From contig NZ_LJYW01000001.1 of NCBI RefSeq assembly GCF_001305515.1, forward strand, positions 4,631,525 to 4,695,524: a stretch of 64,000 bases of DNA. Direction: 5' to 3'. The DNA comes from Prosthecodimorpha hirschii. Its GTDB lineage: Bacteria; Pseudomonadota; Alphaproteobacteria; Rhizobiales; Ancalomicrobiaceae. Both the position numbers and the translations under genes were made by a program. How positions within the stretch are numbered: the stretch's first letter is position 1; every line of letters begins with the position of its first letter. Under the pieces are notes generated by a model. It did not search any database. It was not told the DNA's origin and was given only the letters and a program-made list of their open reading frames with translations. Below are positions 10,303-19,906 of this stretch, piece after piece.

Positions 10303-13029
10303 ATGACGGTCCGCAATCTCGAAGGCCTCTTCACCCCGAAATCCATCGCCGTGATCGGCCCGGCCCGGATCGGTGCCGATGCCGCACGCCTGCTGGTCGA
10401 GCGGCTGACGGCCGGCGGGTTCCGGGGTCCGGTCGCGCTGGTCGGGCTGGAGCCGGAGGGCGCGCCCTTCCCGGGCAGTTCCGTGACGGCGGCCTCGCTC
10501 GCCGACTTTGCCGGCCCGGCCGACCTCGCCGTGATCGCCGCGGGCTCCGAAGGCGCACCGGAAACGGTCGAGCGGCTCGGCGCGCTCGGCACGCGCGCGG
10601 TGCTGTTTCTCGGCCGCGGCTACGACGAATGGCCGGCCGACCTGCTCCGGCGCACGCTCGAGGCCGCGCGACCCTTCACCATCCGCGTCGTCGGCCCCGG
10701 CAGTCTGGGGGTGATCGCGCCGCATGCCGGGCTCGATGCCAGCCTCGCCGCCCGCACGGTCGCCAAGGGCGATCTCGCCGTGATCTCGCGCTCGGCCGCG
10801 ATGGTCAACGCCACGTTGGCGTGGGGAGCGGCGCACGGGGTCGGCTTCTCGTCGGTCGTCTCGCTCGGCCAGAAGGCCGATGTCGACGGCGGCGACCTGC
10901 TCGATTTCTTCACCCAGGACCCGCGCACCCGCGCCGTGCTGGTGCATCTGGAAACCATCTCCAGCCCGGCCAAGTTCATGTCCGCTGCGCGCGCCTGCGC
11001 CCGCACCAAGCCGGTCGTGGTGATCCGCTCGGGCAAGAGCCGGCAGCGCCGGCCGGAGGGCCGCACCCATTCGGCCCGCCTCGCCACCACGGACGCGGTC
11101 TACGATGCCGCCCTGCGCCGGGCCGGCCTGCTGAGGGTGACCTCGATCGACGAACTGTTCGACGCCGTCGAGACCCTGACCAAGGTGCGCAACGCCGCCT
11201 GCCGGGGCGTCGCCCTGGTCGCCAACGGCCGCTCGATCGCCACCGTCGCGGCCGACGAGCTCGACCGCCAGGGCGGCCGTCTGGCCGCGCTCGGCGAGGC
11301 CACCGTGGCGGCGCTCGGCGCCCATATCCGGCCGGGCACATTGGCGACCGACCCGATCGTGCTCGCCGACGACGCCGCACCGGAGACTTTCGGGGCGGCG
11401 ATCGCGGCGCTGCTGGCCGATCCGGCGATCGACACCGTGATCCCGATCCATGCGCCGAACGCCTTCGTTCCGTCCTCCGCGGTCGCCCGCGCGGTGGTCG
11501 GCGCGGCGGCCGCGCAGGCCAAGAAGCTCGGCCGCAAGAAGGCGATCGTGACCGCCTTCCTGGACGAGAATCCCGAGACCCGCCAGATCGTGACCGGCGC
11601 CGGGCTGCCCTACCATCCGACGCCCGAAGAGGCGGTCCTCTCGACCGTCCACCTGATGCGCCACGCCGCCGCCCAGGAAAGCCTGATGGCGACGCCGCCG
11701 AGCCTGCCGGCCGATTTCACGCCCGATCCCGACGCCGCCCGCCGGCTGGTCGCCAAGGTGCTGGGCGAAGGGCGCCACTGGCTGACCGCCGTCGAGGTCG
11801 CGACGCTGCTGGCCGCCTACCGCGTGCCGGTCGCCCCGACCGTGCTGGCGCGCGACGCCGATGCGGCGGTCGGCGCGGCGCGCGCCCATCTCGCCCGCGG
11901 CGACAAGGTGGCGATCAAGATCGCCTCGCCGGACATCGCCTTCAAATCCGATGTCGACGGCGTCCGGCTCGGCCTCGCCGACGAGGACAGCGTGCGCCGC
12001 GCCGCCTTCCAGATGATGACGCGCATCGCCGAGGCCCATCCCGACAAGCGCGTCGACGGCGTCGTGGTGATGCCGATGGTCGAGCGGTCCGGTGCGCTCG
12101 AACTCATCATGGGCATCGCCGACGATCCGGTCTTCGGCCCAGTCGCGGTGTTCGGCCGCGGCGGGACCGCCGTGGAGGTGCTGGCCGACCGCGCGCTCGA
12201 TCTGGTGCCGCTCGACATGAACCTCGCCCGCGGGATGATCGCCGAGACCCGCGTCGCGCGACTGCTCGCCGGCTATCGCAACCGGCCCGCCGCCGATGTC
12301 GACGCCATCGCGCTGACGCTGGTCAAGCTCAGCCAGCTCGCCGCCGACATCCCGGAGATCCGCGAGCTCGATCTCAATCCGATCCTGGCCGACCAGGACG
12401 GCGTCGTCGTGCTCGACGCGCGCATCCGGGTCGAGCCGTTGCCGACCCGGGCCGGCCGGCTCGGCCATCCGCGCCTGGCCATCCGCCCCTATCCGAAGGA
12501 ATGGGAGCGGGACATGGCGCTGAAGGACGGCAGCCCGGTGCTGGTGCGTCCGGTCCGGCCCGAGGACGAGGCGCTCTATCCGGACTTCTTCGAGCATGTC
12601 ACGGCGCGCGACCTTCGCTTGCGCTTCTTCGCGCCGATCAAGGAATTCACCCATGCCTTCCTGGCCCGGCTGACCCAGCTCGACTACGGCCGCGCCATCG
12701 CCTTCGCGGCGATCCTGAAGGAGACCGGGCAATTGCTCGGCGTCGTCCGCCTGCATGCCGATCCGGATCACCGCACCGGCGAATATGCCATCATGCTGCG
12801 CTCCGACCTGAAGGGGCAGGGGCTCGGCTGGAAGCTGATGAAGCTGATGATCGAATGGGCGCGTGCCGACGGCCTGGAGACGGTCAAGGGCGAGGTGCTG
12901 CGCGAGAACACCACCATGCTGGCCATGTGCACCGCGCTCGGCTTCTCGGTGAAGAGCTCGCCGGACGACGAGAGCATCGCGGTCGTCACCCTGCCGGTCG
13001 ATGTCGCCGACCAGCTGGCGGCGGAATAG
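10303..13029 (+). CDS. ADP-forming acyl-CoA synthetase-GNAT fusion (Pat-like)
   Basis: 908 residues. Domains in order: CoA-binding (GLFTPKSIAVIGPARIGADA, residues about 8-27), ligase-CoA region, ATP-grasp (about 490-720, with VLARDADAAVGAARAHLA, VAIKIASPDIAFKSDVDGVR and IRELDLNPILAD) and a C-terminal GNAT acetyltransferase (about 740-900, acetyl-CoA loop SDLKGQGLGWKLM). This is the architecture of protein acetyltransferase Pat, which acetylates and silences AMP-forming acyl-CoA synthetases. His256 (GRTHSARLATTD) sits where ADP-forming synthetases have the phospho-accepting His, so residual synthetase activity is possible. I chose the ATG at 10303 (MTVRNLEGLF); the frame is open to 10018. Confidence 0.88.
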   Translation: MTVRNLEGLFTPKSIAVIGPARIGADAARLLVERLTAGGFRGPVALVGLEPEGAPFPGSSVTAASLADFAGPADLAVIAAGSEGAPETVERLGALGTRAVLFLGRGYDEWPADLLRRTLEAARPFTIRVVGPGSLGVIAPHAGLDASLAARTVAKGDLAVISRSAAMVNATLAWGAAHGVGFSSVVSLGQKADVDGGDLLDFFTQDPRTRAVLVHLETISSPAKFMSAARACARTKPVVVIRSGKSRQRRPEGRTHSARLATTDAVYDAALRRAGLLRVTSIDELFDAVETLTKVRNAACRGVALVANGRSIATVAADELDRQGGRLAALGEATVAALGAHIRPGTLATDPIVLADDAAPETFGAAIAALLADPAIDTVIPIHAPNAFVPSSAVARAVVGAAAAQAKKLGRKKAIVTAFLDENPETRQIVTGAGLPYHPTPEEAVLSTVHLMRHAAAQESLMATPPSLPADFTPDPDAARRLVAKVLGEGRHWLTAVEVATLLAAYRVPVAPTVLARDADAAVGAARAHLARGDKVAIKIASPDIAFKSDVDGVRLGLADEDSVRRAAFQMMTRIAEAHPDKRVDGVVVMPMVERSGALELIMGIADDPVFGPVAVFGRGGTAVEVLADRALDLVPLDMNLARGMIAETRVARLLAGYRNRPAADVDAIALTLVKLSQLAADIPEIRELDLNPILADQDGVVVLDARIRVEPLPTRAGRLGHPRLAIRPYPKEWERDMALKDGSPVLVRPVRPEDEALYPDFFEHVTARDLRLRFFAPIKEFTHAFLARLTQLDYGRAIAFAAILKETGQLLGVVRLHADPDHRTGEYAIMLRSDLKGQGLGWKLMKLMIEWARADGLETVKGEVLRENTTMLAMCTALGFSVKSSPDDESIAVVTLPVDVADQLAAE

Positions 13030-13136
13030 CGCGGCCGACGGCGCCTCCGCCGAACCGGCGGCGGCCCCTCAGGGCTTAAGCCGGCAGCGCCGTCCGGGGC
13101 TTCCGGCGGGCCGGGCCGTCGATCCGGACGGCGCGC

Positions 13137-15635
13137 TCACTTCTCGACGCGGTTGAGATAGTAGTCGGCGCCGCCGAGGGTGCCGTAGACATGGGGCTCC
13201 TGGCCGTTGGCGGTCAGGGCCAGCACGTCGTCGCGGACGAGGCCGAACAGCTTGCGGACTTCGACGACCGGCTTGCTCATGGTCTTGGCGAGCGCGGTCG
13301 CGAAGGGACTGTTGGCGGCGCCGGCGCCGTCCTGCGCGGTCTGGCCGCCCTTGGCGGCATAGACCACCAGCGTGCCGCCGGGCGGCTCGATCTGGCGGGC
13401 GAGACCGCGGGTGCCGACCGAGCGGGTCGCGACACGTTTCATCGACTGGGCGAAGGGATTGTCCCGGCAGGCGTCCAGGATCACGATCCGCATCAGCCGG
13501 GCGTTCTGCACCGTATCCAGCACCCGGTTCAGGCTGACCGCCTCGTCGCCGATGCTGCGGTCGCTCTTCAAGCCGGCATCGACGGGCACCAGCCAGTTGG
13601 TCCCGTCGACCTCGATGCCGTGGCCGGCATAATAGACCAGCGCCCAGTCGGCCTTGTCGGCCTCGTCCTCGAAGGCGGTCAGGGCCGCCAGGAATTTCGA
13701 CCGGTCGGCATCCGAGACCGTCTGCACGAGGTCGAAGCCGGCAGCCTTCAGGCTGTCGGCGACGAGCTTCGCGTCCTTGGCCGGGTTTTCGAGCCCCGGC
13801 ACGCGGGTATAGGCGCCGTTGGCGATCACCAGAGCGACGCGACGCTCCTTGGCGACCGAGGCCGGCAGCAGCGAGACCGGGGCGGGCGGGGGCGGCGGCG
13901 GGGCGACCGCCACGACGACCGGGGCGGGGGTGGGCGCCGGTGTCGGGGCCGGTGCCGGGGCAGCGGCGGGCGCACCACCGGCGCGGAAGGCCGCTTCGAT
14001 CGCCTCCAACTCGGCCCGCACGGCCGGGTCCGCCGGGGCCAGTTTCTGCGCCTTGCGGATTTCGAGCGTCGCCTGGGCGAGATGGGCGATCGGGTCGGCC
14101 GGGTCGAGTGCCGCGGTGCGCCGATGCGCTTCGGCGGCGAGCCGGTAGGCCTCCGGCGTCTCTTCGAGCCGCGCCGCACGGCCGGCCTCGGTGATCACCG
14201 AACCGACATCGCCGCGGGCCCGCAGCGCTTGGGCCTTGGCGAGGTAGCAGGGTGCGCAGCGCGGGTCCTCGCGCAAGGCGCGATCGGCCCACCGGATCGC
14301 ATCGCCGGGCGCGCCGGCGGCCAGCGCGACGCGAGCGGCCAGTTCGTAGAGATAGACCTCGATCGCGGCATCCGGTGACGCCGGATCCTTGCCGGTCGCG
14401 TCGCGGATCATCGTGGAGGCGGCGGCCAGAGCGCCGGCGCGATCGCCGCTCGCGTGCTTCAGCAAGGTGCGGCCATAGCCCAGCAGGCTGCGGCCGAGCG
14501 AATCGCCCGTGGTCAGCGAGGCCTCCATCGTGGAGATGATGAGCTCGGCCCCGGGCAGCACCTTGCCGGCCTCCAGCGAGGCCATCAGCCGGATCGCCGC
14601 ATAGAACTGCTCGTCCTCCGCCCGCCCCATCAGTTCGGTCTTCAGATCGGGCACCTTCTGCAGTTCGGCATCGAAGCGGTCGATGGCCGCGACCGCTTTG
14701 GGCCAGTCGTTTTCGGCGGTGGCCTGAAGCCCGTCGAAGACGGCGCGGACGATCGAGGGCGGGATCTTGTCCTTGGCCAGATCCTTTTCTAAGTCGGCCC
14801 GCTCCTGCTGGATCACGGCGGTGTTGCCGGTCAGGAGCGCAAACACCGTCACCAGTTCGTGCGGACGCTTGTCCGATTCGGTGGCGATGAAATCGGCGAT
14901 CTCCTTCGGATCGCGCGCCACCGACGCCAGGATGCCGCAGCAGACATCGGTCCCCTGGACGGTCATGGCCGCGTAGATGTTGCGCGGAAAGGTGTAGGCG
15001 GGTGATGCCGAGCGCAGCGCCCGGACGGTCTCCACGGAAGCGTCGAACTCTCCCGCCCAGGCCTGGGCACGCGCCCGTCCCATTCGCGCGGCATATTTCT
15101 GATGCTCGTTGGCTTCGAGCGTGTCGAGGATCGGATAGGTCTCGCGCGGCCGGTCGAGCGCCAGCAGGGCGCGATACTGGCGCCACAGGAGGTCGCTGTT
15201 GTCCGGCCAGATCTCCAGCATCTGCTTGATCACAGGAAGCTGGGCGGCCGGGTCGGGCAGCAGGGACAGGAGCGCTTCGCCGGCCTTGATGCGCTGGTCG
15301 TAGGTGGCCGAGCGGTTGTCGAGCATCAGCTCGCAGGTCCGCATCCGCGACGCGTTCGGTTCGCTGGCGCGCTGGCACGTGGCGAGATCGCGCTCGATGA
15401 TCTCCTTCGGACCGAAGGTCGGTGTCGGGGCCGGGGCCGGGGCAGGGGCCGGAGTCGGCGCCGGGGTTGCCGCGGCGGCGGGCGCCGGCGCGGGCTTCGG
15501 CTTCGTCGCCGCCAGGGCCGGACCGGCCAGCGCCAGCACGGCGGCCAGGACGGCGGGGGCCAGGACAGTGGGGGCCAAAACGGCGGCGGCCAAAACGGCG
15601 AAGAAACGACGGAAGCGGGACGATCGGCCGATCAT
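13137..15635 (-). CDS. Secreted caspase-family (peptidase C14) protein
   Basis: 832 residues. Signal peptide and Ala-rich hydrophobic start (about 1-43), a Pro/Ala-Thr linker, a long helical TPR-like region (about 75-540, e.g. ALREDPRCAPCYLAKAQALR), a second Pro/Ala-rich linker and a caspase-like domain (about 596-800) starting RRVALVIANGAYTRVPGLEN. The catalytic dyad is visible: His672 in YYAGHG and Cys723 in ILDACRDNPF. Bacterial orthocaspases of this kind are usually exported; cleavage after basic residues is typical of the family, but the target is unknown. A candidate promoter lies at 15682-15709. A duplicated, broken copy lies at 16284-18127. Confidence 0.85.
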   Translation of the reverse strand: MIGRSSRFRRFFAVLAAAVLAPTVLAPAVLAAVLALAGPALAATKPKPAPAPAAAATPAPTPAPAPAPAPTPTFGPKEIIERDLATCQRASEPNASRMRTCELMLDNRSATYDQRIKAGEALLSLLPDPAAQLPVIKQMLEIWPDNSDLLWRQYRALLALDRPRETYPILDTLEANEHQKYAARMGRARAQAWAGEFDASVETVRALRSASPAYTFPRNIYAAMTVQGTDVCCGILASVARDPKEIADFIATESDKRPHELVTVFALLTGNTAVIQQERADLEKDLAKDKIPPSIVRAVFDGLQATAENDWPKAVAAIDRFDAELQKVPDLKTELMGRAEDEQFYAAIRLMASLEAGKVLPGAELIISTMEASLTTGDSLGRSLLGYGRTLLKHASGDRAGALAAASTMIRDATGKDPASPDAAIEVYLYELAARVALAAGAPGDAIRWADRALREDPRCAPCYLAKAQALRARGDVGSVITEAGRAARLEETPEAYRLAAEAHRRTAALDPADPIAHLAQATLEIRKAQKLAPADPAVRAELEAIEAAFRAGGAPAAAPAPAPTPAPTPAPVVVAVAPPPPPPAPVSLLPASVAKERRVALVIANGAYTRVPGLENPAKDAKLVADSLKAAGFDLVQTVSDADRSKFLAALTAFEDEADKADWALVYYAGHGIEVDGTNWLVPVDAGLKSDRSIGDEAVSLNRVLDTVQNARLMRIVILDACRDNPFAQSMKRVATRSVGTRGLARQIEPPGGTLVVYAAKGGQTAQDGAGAANSPFATALAKTMSKPVVEVRKLFGLVRDDVLALTANGQEPHVYGTLGGADYYLNRVEK

Positions 15636-15681
15636 CGAAGACCCCCCGGGGCTGCGGACCGGGCGGTATCATGACAGTCTA

Positions 15682-15709
15682 TGTATAAACCGCAATGTGG
15701 CCTCGTCAG
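15682..15709 (-). promoter_or_regulatory. Candidate promoter of caspase-like gene
   Basis: On the minus strand CTGACG (15709-15704), 16 nt, then TATACA (15687-15682), 47 bp before the start codon. In the duplicated copy the -10 position reads TGCAAA instead of TATACA, which would weaken it. This is a consensus match only. Confidence 0.4.
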
Positions 15710-15753
15710 GCGGCGCGCCGTCGGCGGACCTCACGCGCCTCGCGATGCGGGCG

Positions 15754-16192
15754 TCAGCGGCTGCCGCGCAGCTTTTCGATGGTGGTGGTCGGCGTGATGC
15801 CTTCCGGATCGACCTTCAGATGCAGCAGCGCCGGGCGGTCGGCGGCGAGCGCGGCATCGAGCGCCGGGGCGATCTGGTCGGTCGTCTCGATGGTGAAGCC
15901 GAGTGCGCCGTAGGAGCGGGCCAGCGCGGCGAAATCCGGGTTGACGAGGTCGGTGCCATGGACCCGGCGCGGATATTCGCGCTCCTGGTGCATGCGGATG
16001 GTGCCGTAGATGCCGTTGTCGACCAGCACCACGACGATGTTGGCGCCATACTGCACGGCAGTGCCGAATTCCTGCATCGACATCTGGAAGTCGCCGTCGC
16101 CGGCGAAGCAGATCACCGGGCGGTCGGGGAACTGCAGCTTGGCGCCGACGGCGGCCGGCAGGCCGTAGCCCATCGAGCCGGAGGTCGGCGCG
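15754..16192 (-). pseudogene. Truncated C-terminal copy of ThDP enzyme gene
   Basis: Frame encoding the last ~146 residues of the ThDP enzyme at 18242-19906, nearly identical to it: it keeps CFAGDGDFQMSMQEFGTAVQ and the VDNGIYGTIRMHQ segment of the ThDP/Mg site, and ends TTTIEKLRGSR. The first two thirds are missing because the duplication junction falls at 16190-16192. Without the catalytic Glu domain and the central domain it cannot be an active enzyme. An ATG at 16173 allows a 139-residue product to be read, but this is most simply a duplication remnant. Confidence 0.85.
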
Positions 16193-18680
16193 TCCGCCGA
16201 CCCGACGGCGGCGCTTCAGGACTTGAGCCGGCAGGGCCGTCCGGGGCCTCCGGCGGGCCGGGCCGTCGATCCGGACGGCGCGCTCACTTCTCGACGCGGT
16301 TGAGATAGTAGTCGGCGCCGCCGAGGGTGCCGTAGACATGGGGTTCCTGGCCGTTGGCGGTCAGGGCCAGCACATCGTCGCGGACGAGGCCGAACAGCTT
16401 GCGGACCTCCACGACCGGCTTGCTCATGGTCTTGGCGAGCGCGGTGGCGAAGGGACTGTTGGCGGCGCCGGTGCCGGGGCAGCGGCGGGCGCACCACCGG
16501 CGCGGAAGGCCGCCTCGATCGCCTCGAATTCGGCCCGCACCGCCGGATCGGCCGGCGCGAGCGTCTGCGCCTTGCGGATTTCGAGCATCGCCTGGGCGAG
16601 ATGGGCGATCGGGTCGGCCGGGTCGAGTGCCGCGGTGCGCCGGTGCGCCTCGGCGGCGAGCCGGTAGGCCTCCGGCGTCTCTTCGAGCCGCGCCGCACGG
16701 CCGGCCTCGGTGATGACCGAGCCCATGTCGCCGCGGGCGCGCAGGGCGCGCGCCTTGGCGAGATAGCAGGGCGCGCAGCGGGGATCCTCGCGCAGCGCCA
16801 AGTCGGCCCACCGGATCGCGTCGCCGGGCGCGCCGGCGGCGAGCGCCACGCGGGCGGCCAGTTCGTAGAGATGAACGTTGAGCGTGGCATCTGGTGAAGC
16901 CGGGTTGCCGACCGAGTCGCGGATCATCGCCTCGGCGGCCGCCATGGCCCCGGCGCCGTCGCCCTGCGCATGCTTCAGCAGGGTGCGGGTGTAGCCGAGC
17001 GACCGGCGTCCGATCGGGTTGTCGATACCGACCATGCCTTCGGCCGCGGCGATGACCAGGTCGGCCCCCGGCGGCACCTTGCCGGCCTCGAGCTCGACCA
17101 ACAGCCGTAGCCAGTCGTGATATTGCTCCTCCCTCCCCTCCGGCCCGTTCATCGCTTCGGCCTTGTAATCGGGGTTCTTCAGCAATTCCGCATCGTAGCG
17201 GTCGAGCGCCTCGATCGCCTTCGCCCAGTCGTTCACGGCCGTGGCCTGCACGCCGTCGAAGATCGCCCGGATGGCGCCCGTCGGGACCTTCTCCTTGGCG
17301 AGTTCCGTTTCGAAGTCGGCCCGTTCCTGCTGGATCAGCGCCGCATTGCCGGTCAGGAGGGCGTAGAGCATGACGGTCTCGTGCGGACGCTTGTCCGGCG
17401 CGGCGGCGATGTAGTCGTCGATGGTCTTCGGTTCGCTCGCCGTCCAGGCTTTGTCACCGCAGCAGACGCCGAGATTCTCCGCCGCCATGGCGGCGTGGAG
17501 GTTGCGCGGGAAGGCATAGGCCGGCGACGCCGAGCGCAGCGCCCGGACGGTCTCCACGGAAGCGTCGAACTCTCCCGCCCAGGCCTGGGCACGCGCCCGT
17601 CCAAATCGGGCGGCGTATTTCTGATGCTCGTTGGTTTCGAGCGTGTCGAGGATCGTATAGGTCTCGCGCGGCCGGTCGAGCGCCAGCAGGGCGCGATACT
17701 GGCGCCACAGGAGGTCGCTGTTGTCCGGCAAGATCTCCAGCATCTGCTTGATCACCGGTAGCTGGGCGGCCGGCTCGGTCAGCAGCGTCAGGAGGACCTC
17801 GCCGGCGTCGATGCGCTGGTAGTCAGTGGCGGAGCGGTTGTCGAGCACCAGCTCGCAGGTCCGCATCCGCGACGCGTTCGGTTCGCTGGCGCGCTGGCAT
17901 GTGGCGCGATCGCGCTTGATGATCTCCTCCGGACCGAAGGTCGGTGTTGGGGCCGGGGCGGGGGCCGGAGTCGGCGCTGGTGCCGGACTTCCGGCAGCGG
18001 CGGGCGTTGGCGCCGGCTCCGGTTCCGTCGCCGACAGGGCCGGACCGGTCAGCGCCAGCGCGGCGGCCAGGACGGCGGGGGCCAAAACGGCGGCGGAAAG
18101 ACGGCAGCGGGACGATCGGCCGATCATCGAAGAGCCCCCCGGGCTGCGGACCGGGAGGCATCATGACAGTCTTTGCAGAGACCGCAATGTCGCGGCGGCA
18201 GTCGTCACGCCGTGGACGTCACGGCCTCGCGATGCGGGTCGTCAGCGGCTGCCGCGCAGCTTCTCGATGGTGGTGGTCGGCGTGATGCCTTCCGGGTCGA
18301 CCTTCAGGTGCAGGAGCGCCGGGCGGTCGGCGGCGAGTGCGGCATCGAGCGCCGGGGCGATCTGGTCGGTCGTCTCGATGGTGAAGCCGAGCGCGCCGTA
18401 GGAGCGGGCCAGCGCGGCGAAATCCGGATTGACCAGATCGGTGCCATGGACCCGGCGCGGATACTCGCGCTCCTGATGCATGCGGATGGTGCCGTAGATG
18501 CCGTTGTCGACCAGCACCACGACGATGTTGGCGCCATACTGCACGGCGGTGCCGAATTCCTGCATCGACATCTGGAAGTCGCCGTCGCCGGCGAAGCAGA
18601 TCACCGGGCGGTCGGGGAACTGCAGCTTGGCGCCGACGGCCGCCGGCAGGCCGTAGCCCATCGAGCCGGAGGTCGGCGCG
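16190..18680. repeat. Tandem duplication, copy 2 (about 2.49 kb)
   Basis: Right copy of the duplication, shorter than copy 1 mainly because of a 628-bp internal deletion at about 16470. It begins in the region beyond the caspase stop codon, includes the broken caspase gene and leader, and ends inside the intact ThDP gene, at the point where the truncated copy stops matching. Confidence 0.85.
16284..18127 (-). pseudogene. Caspase-family gene copy 2, catalytic core deleted
   Basis: Second copy of the secreted caspase-like gene. The signal peptide and TPR-like region read intact from 18127, but at GGAPAAAPAPAP the frame shifts into a nonsense tail that stops at 16424. In place of copy 1 sequence from about 13323 to 13950 the two ends are joined directly at a 5-bp GCCGG match, removing 628 bp. 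That deletes residues equivalent to about 562-771, including His672 and Cys723, and shifts the frame; the remaining tail (NSPFATALAK to YYLNRVEK) lies in another frame down to 16284. A secreted 567-residue protein with the helical region but no protease could still be made. The middle section is far more diverged than the flanks. Confidence 0.85.
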
Positions 18681-19906
18681 GCCTGGGTGGCGTAGCGGCG
18701 GAAGCGCCAGAAGCGGTGCACCCAGGTGGCGAAATTGCCGGCGCCGTTGCAGAAGATCGCGTCGTCCGGGAGCACCGCGCGCAGATGCGCGATCGCGGCG
18801 CCGGTCTGGACCGGGCCCGGAATGGCCGGCAGGGTTTCCGACCACGCCCGGTAGTCGGCATGGGCGGCGCGCGTCCAGCCCGACCAGGCGATCTCGCCAT
18901 GCGGCGGCTGCAGGCTCTCGGCCGCCCCGGCGAAGGCGGCCGGACTGGCGTTGATGGCGAGCGTCGGCCGGTAGACGCGGCCGAGTTCGTCGGCGTCGGC
19001 ATGGACATGGACCAGGGTCTTGCCGGTCTCCGGGATGCCGAGCAGCGTGTAGCCCTGGCTCGGCATCTCCGACATGCGCCCGCCGACGATCAGCAGCAGG
19101 TCGCTCTCGTCGATGCGCGCCTTGAGCTTCGGGTTGAGGCCGATGCCGACATCGCCGGCATAATGCGGGTCGAGATGATCGAACAGCATCTGGCGGCGGA
19201 ACGAGCAGGCGACCGGCAGGTCGAAGCGCTCGGCGAAGCGGGCGAACTGGCGCACCGCCTTCTCGCTCCAGCGCGAACCGCCCAGGATGGCGAGCGGCCG
19301 CTCGGCCGCCCAGAGCCGCTTCTGCAGGTCCCACATCAGATTGAGGCCCGGATGGGTCTCGACCTGGACCCACGGCTCGGCCGCCACCGCGGCGGCGGTC
19401 TCGACCAGCATGTCCTCGGGCAGCACCAGCACGACCGGGCCGGGCCGGCCGGAGGTCGCCTGGTGGAAGGCGCGGCTGACCATCTCGGGGACGCGGTCGG
19501 GGCTGTCGATCTCGGCGACCCATTTGGCGATCGAGCCGAACACGGCGCCGTAGTCGAGTTCCTGGAAGGCCTCGCGGTGCCGGAAGCTGCGCTCGATCTG
19601 GCCGACGAACAGGATCAGCGGGATCGAATCCTGCCGCGCCACATGCAGGCCCGCCGAGGCGTTGGTGGCGCCGGGGCCGCGCGTGACGAAGGCGATGCCG
19701 GGCCGCCCGGTCAGCCGCCCGGTCGCGTCCGCCATGAAGGCGGCGCCGGATTCGTGCCGGCAGACCACGGTGTCGATCGGACTGTCGTGCAGGGCATCGA
19801 GGACCGCCAGGTAGCTTTCGCCCGGCACGCAGAAGACGCGCTCGACGGCATTGGCTTCGAGCGCCTGGACGAGCAGGCGGGCACCGGTGGTCTGGTTCGA
19901 TGTCAT
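18242..19906 (-). CDS. Thiamine diphosphate-dependent enzyme (acetolactate synthase-like)
   Basis: 554 residues with the three-domain ThDP decarboxylase/synthase layout. N-terminal PYR domain: VFCVPGESYLAVLDAL and CRHESGAAFMADATGRLTG with the conserved catalytic Glu (about residue 52). Central Rossmann-like domain: RPLAILGGSRWS. C-terminal PP domain: SMGYGLPAAVGAKLQFPDR and CFAGDGDFQMSMQEFGTAVQ, then VDNGIYGTIR, the GDG...N metal/ThDP motif. Close to IlvB, benzoylformate decarboxylase and related proteins, but no small regulatory subunit is nearby, so the substrate stays open. It is downstream of nothing obvious; its 3' end forms one end of the tandem duplication. Confidence 0.85.
   Translation of the reverse strand: MTSNQTTGARLLVQALEANAVERVFCVPGESYLAVLDALHDSPIDTVVCRHESGAAFMADATGRLTGRPGIAFVTRGPGATNASAGLHVARQDSIPLILFVGQIERSFRHREAFQELDYGAVFGSIAKWVAEIDSPDRVPEMVSRAFHQATSGRPGPVVLVLPEDMLVETAAAVAAEPWVQVETHPGLNLMWDLQKRLWAAERPLAILGGSRWSEKAVRQFARFAERFDLPVACSFRRQMLFDHLDPHYAGDVGIGLNPKLKARIDESDLLLIVGGRMSEMPSQGYTLLGIPETGKTLVHVHADADELGRVYRPTLAINASPAAFAGAAESLQPPHGEIAWSGWTRAAHADYRAWSETLPAIPGPVQTGAAIAHLRAVLPDDAIFCNGAGNFATWVHRFWRFRRYATQAAPTSGSMGYGLPAAVGAKLQFPDRPVICFAGDGDFQMSMQEFGTAVQYGANIVVVLVDNGIYGTIRMHQEREYPRRVHGTDLVNPDFAALARSYGALGFTIETTDQIAPALDAALAADRPALLHLKVDPEGITPTTTIEKLRGSR

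Larger units (their letters stand above)
13041..16192. repeat. Tandem duplication, copy 1 (about 3.15 kb)
   Basis: Left copy of a direct duplication. It contains the whole caspase-like gene, the leader, and the C-terminal 146 codons of the ThDP enzyme gene. At 16190-16192 the sequence switches inside the ThDP gene from GGAGGTCGGCGCG to TCCGCCGACC, which is the sequence found near 13046 just beyond the caspase stop codon. Copy 2 runs from there to 18680. Confidence 0.85.

Noticed and set aside
10003..12771. 922-residue open frame opposite the acyl-CoA synthetase-GNAT gene
   Set aside because: High GC keeps the antisense frame open; its product is Arg/Gly/Asp/His-rich without any domain, whereas the plus strand carries clear motifs.
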